DNA from: JAGXKT01 sp964531695
GTDB taxonomy: Bacteria; Planctomycetota; Phycisphaerae; SM23-33
Direction of reading: 5' to 3'
NCBI GenBank assembly: GCA_964531695.1
Contig: CAZHEH010000001.1
Location: 62,001 to 126,000 of the forward strand
Length of the DNA stretch: 64,000 nucleotides
Part shown: positions 63,215 through 64,000 of the stretch, piece after piece
How positions within the stretch are numbered: the stretch's first letter is position 1
How the letters are laid out: each line of letters starts with the position of its first letter
Position numbers and translations under genes: made by a program
The notes under the pieces: model-generated
Told to the model about the DNA's origin: nothing
Database searches by the model: none
Seen by the model: the letters and a program-made list of their open reading frames with translations, nothing else

Positions 63215-63760
63215 CTACTCGAGGTTCGCGTGCCGCTGGCGGTACGCCTCCATGTCGAGCGCGAGCCGCTCGGCCAGCACGTTGAAGACCGCGTCGAGGC
63301 ACAAACTCGTGGCGTGCTCGAACACGGCCGCCCGGATGACGATGTTCTCCGCCTGGGCCGGGATGACGATGAGCTTGTCCGCGTCGCCGGCCAGCGCCGA
63401 GCCCGCGTCGGCGGTAATCACCGCGACGGTCGCTCCCAGCTCCCGAGCACGATGGGCGATGTAGTCCGTGTAACCCGTGTGGCCCGTGCAGCTTATCGCC
63501 ACGAGCAGGTCGCCCTTGCCCGCGGCGGGCGTCACCGTCTCGCCCGGGATGAACACCGGCAGCCCCGCGTGCATCAGCCGCATGCCGAAGCTCCGCGCGA
63601 CCAGGCCGCTCCGCCCCGCGCCGGTGCAGAACGTCCGCCGCGCCGGCGGAAGCATCCGCGCCAGCTCGACGAAGTCCGACCACTCGACCTTCGCCATCAC
63701 GGCCGCGATGCGGTCCAGCAAGTCCCGCCCGGCCTCTCGCAGTGATGCGTCGTTCGGCAT
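63215..63760 (-). CDS. hxlB: 6-phospho-3-hexuloisomerase-like SIS protein
   Basis: 181 residues. SIS fold of the PHI group: FCTGAGRSGLVARSFGMRLMHAG, GETVTPAAGKGDLLVAISCTG, VAVITADAGSALAGDADKLIVIP and ending with ALDMEAYRQRHANLE. PHI isomerises hexulose-6-P and fructose-6-P in the ribulose monophosphate pathway for formaldehyde fixation or pentose supply. No hexulose-phosphate synthase (hxlA) is in the window. A related sugar-phosphate isomerase is possible. It follows the DUF5131 gene by 18 bases on the same strand. Confidence 0.82.
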   Translation of the reverse strand: MPNDASLREAGRDLLDRIAAVMAKVEWSDFVELARMLPPARRTFCTGAGRSGLVARSFGMRLMHAGLPVFIPGETVTPAAGKGDLLVAISCTGHTGYTDYIAHRARELGATVAVITADAGSALAGDADKLIVIPAQAENIVIRAAVFEHATSLCLDAVFNVLAERLALDMEAYRQRHANLE

Positions 63761-63778
63761 ATCGTCTTGGTCCTGCGG

Positions 63779-64000
63779 CTACGCCTCGATCAGTTCGGCC
63801 GGCATCTCATCCCACGTCCGGCCTTCCAGTACCCGCCCCGCTCTCTTCTTGTTCACGCCACCCCATTGCTTGAAGAAGAAAGGCACCCCCAACGCCCCGC
63901 ACTGATCGCGCACGGACAATACCCATTCCTTCGCCATCGGACGCGCGCCGGGACCGGACTCGCCGCCGACGATGGCCCAGTCGACGCAGGCCAGCGGGGG
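63779..64000 (-). CDS. DUF5131 (phage Gp37/Gp68-type) protein, C-terminal fragment
   Basis: 73 residues; the 5' end lies beyond the window. The reading frame gives DWAIVGGESGPGARPM, VRDQCGALGVPFFFKQWGG, KKRAGRVLEGRTWDEMP, which are the hallmark C-terminal sequences of DUF5131, a radical-SAM-related family found in phages and many bacterial genomes. Function is unknown. Finding it here does not by itself mean a prophage, as there is nothing else phage-like. Confidence 0.85.
   Translation of the reverse strand, partial: PPLACVDWAIVGGESGPGARPMAKEWVLSVRDQCGALGVPFFFKQWGGVNKKRAGRVLEGRTWDEMPAELIEA

Noticed and set aside
63779..64000. Prophage edge
   Set aside because: A single DUF5131 fragment with no integrase, structural or lysis genes.

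Overview
The window is GC-rich and densely coded, with about 57 protein genes, no rRNA or tRNA genes and no clear mobile element. The gene set suggests a Planctomycetota chromosome, possibly Phycisphaerae-like: a DUF1571 lipoprotein, a PPi-type phosphofructokinase, DUF2330 and GYF_2 membrane proteins, a STAS/anti-sigma/Ser-Thr kinase module and many secreted proteins of unknown function. This assignment is inference from gene content. One run of 100 N lies at 52570-52669 and appears to be a scaffolding artefact.

Layout. 1-6.0 kb: end of a CDF metal transporter, a phosphodiesterase-like lipoprotein, a DUF1571 lipoprotein, GalE, a MagIII-like DNA glycosylase and a diguanylate cyclase with a degenerate receiver. 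6.2-9.5 kb: phosphofructokinase, then a GH10-fold protein lacking both catalytic glutamates, coupled to a helix-hairpin-helix protein. 9.5-13.8 kb (minus strand): acetate kinase, a CPBP protease, two tandem GYF_2 proteins and another membrane protein. 14-21.6 kb: esterase, aconitase-family large subunit, CTP synthase, a QueG-like Fe-S protein, an intergenic region with a 16-bp parS-like palindrome, a membrane protein and phosphotransacetylase. With acetate kinase this makes the acetyl-P/acetate pathway, but split over two loci. 21.6-24.1 kb: Ser/Thr kinase, STAS, RsbW-like ATPase and STAS, a partner-switching signalling set. 24.2-27.2 kb: a radical SAM protein diverging from a GGCT-like domain fused to a possible amidoligase domain. 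27.2-36.9 kb: a TPR-type secreted protein, glycogen phosphorylase, thrS-infC, folK-folB-folM and pterin carbinolamine dehydratase. 37.1-43.6 kb: a large phosphotransferase/Oxa1-like membrane fusion with a PQQ-propeller partner and an SdiA-regulated-type lipoprotein. 43.6-49.1 kb: DUF1638-hydantoinase fusion, MsrA, a GHMP sugar kinase and a GT2 glycosyltransferase. 49.1-53.7 kb: TPR lipoprotein, coiled-coil membrane protein and ECF sigma factor, then a divergent lipoprotein and DUF2330. 53.7-64 kb: M48 protease, MutS, CxxC protein, APH-like kinase, HIT, dGTPase, EtfBA, HxlB and a partial DUF5131 protein.

Expression signals fall into two groups. Many genes have a Shine-Dalgarno sequence (GGAG/AGGA) or start inside the stop region of the previous gene. 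Ten genes without one have a TANNNT box only 6-9 bases before an ATG or GTG, often with TTGNNN 17 bases further upstream, which is what leaderless transcripts look like. infC appears to start at ATC, as infC genes elsewhere use rare AUU/AUC starts.

Most notable for follow-up: the phosphotransferase-Oxa1-like fusion, the GGCT-amidoligase-like fusion facing a radical SAM gene, the leaderless-promoter pattern, the parS site and the catalytically dead GH10 protein. All domain assignments were made by eye without database searches.
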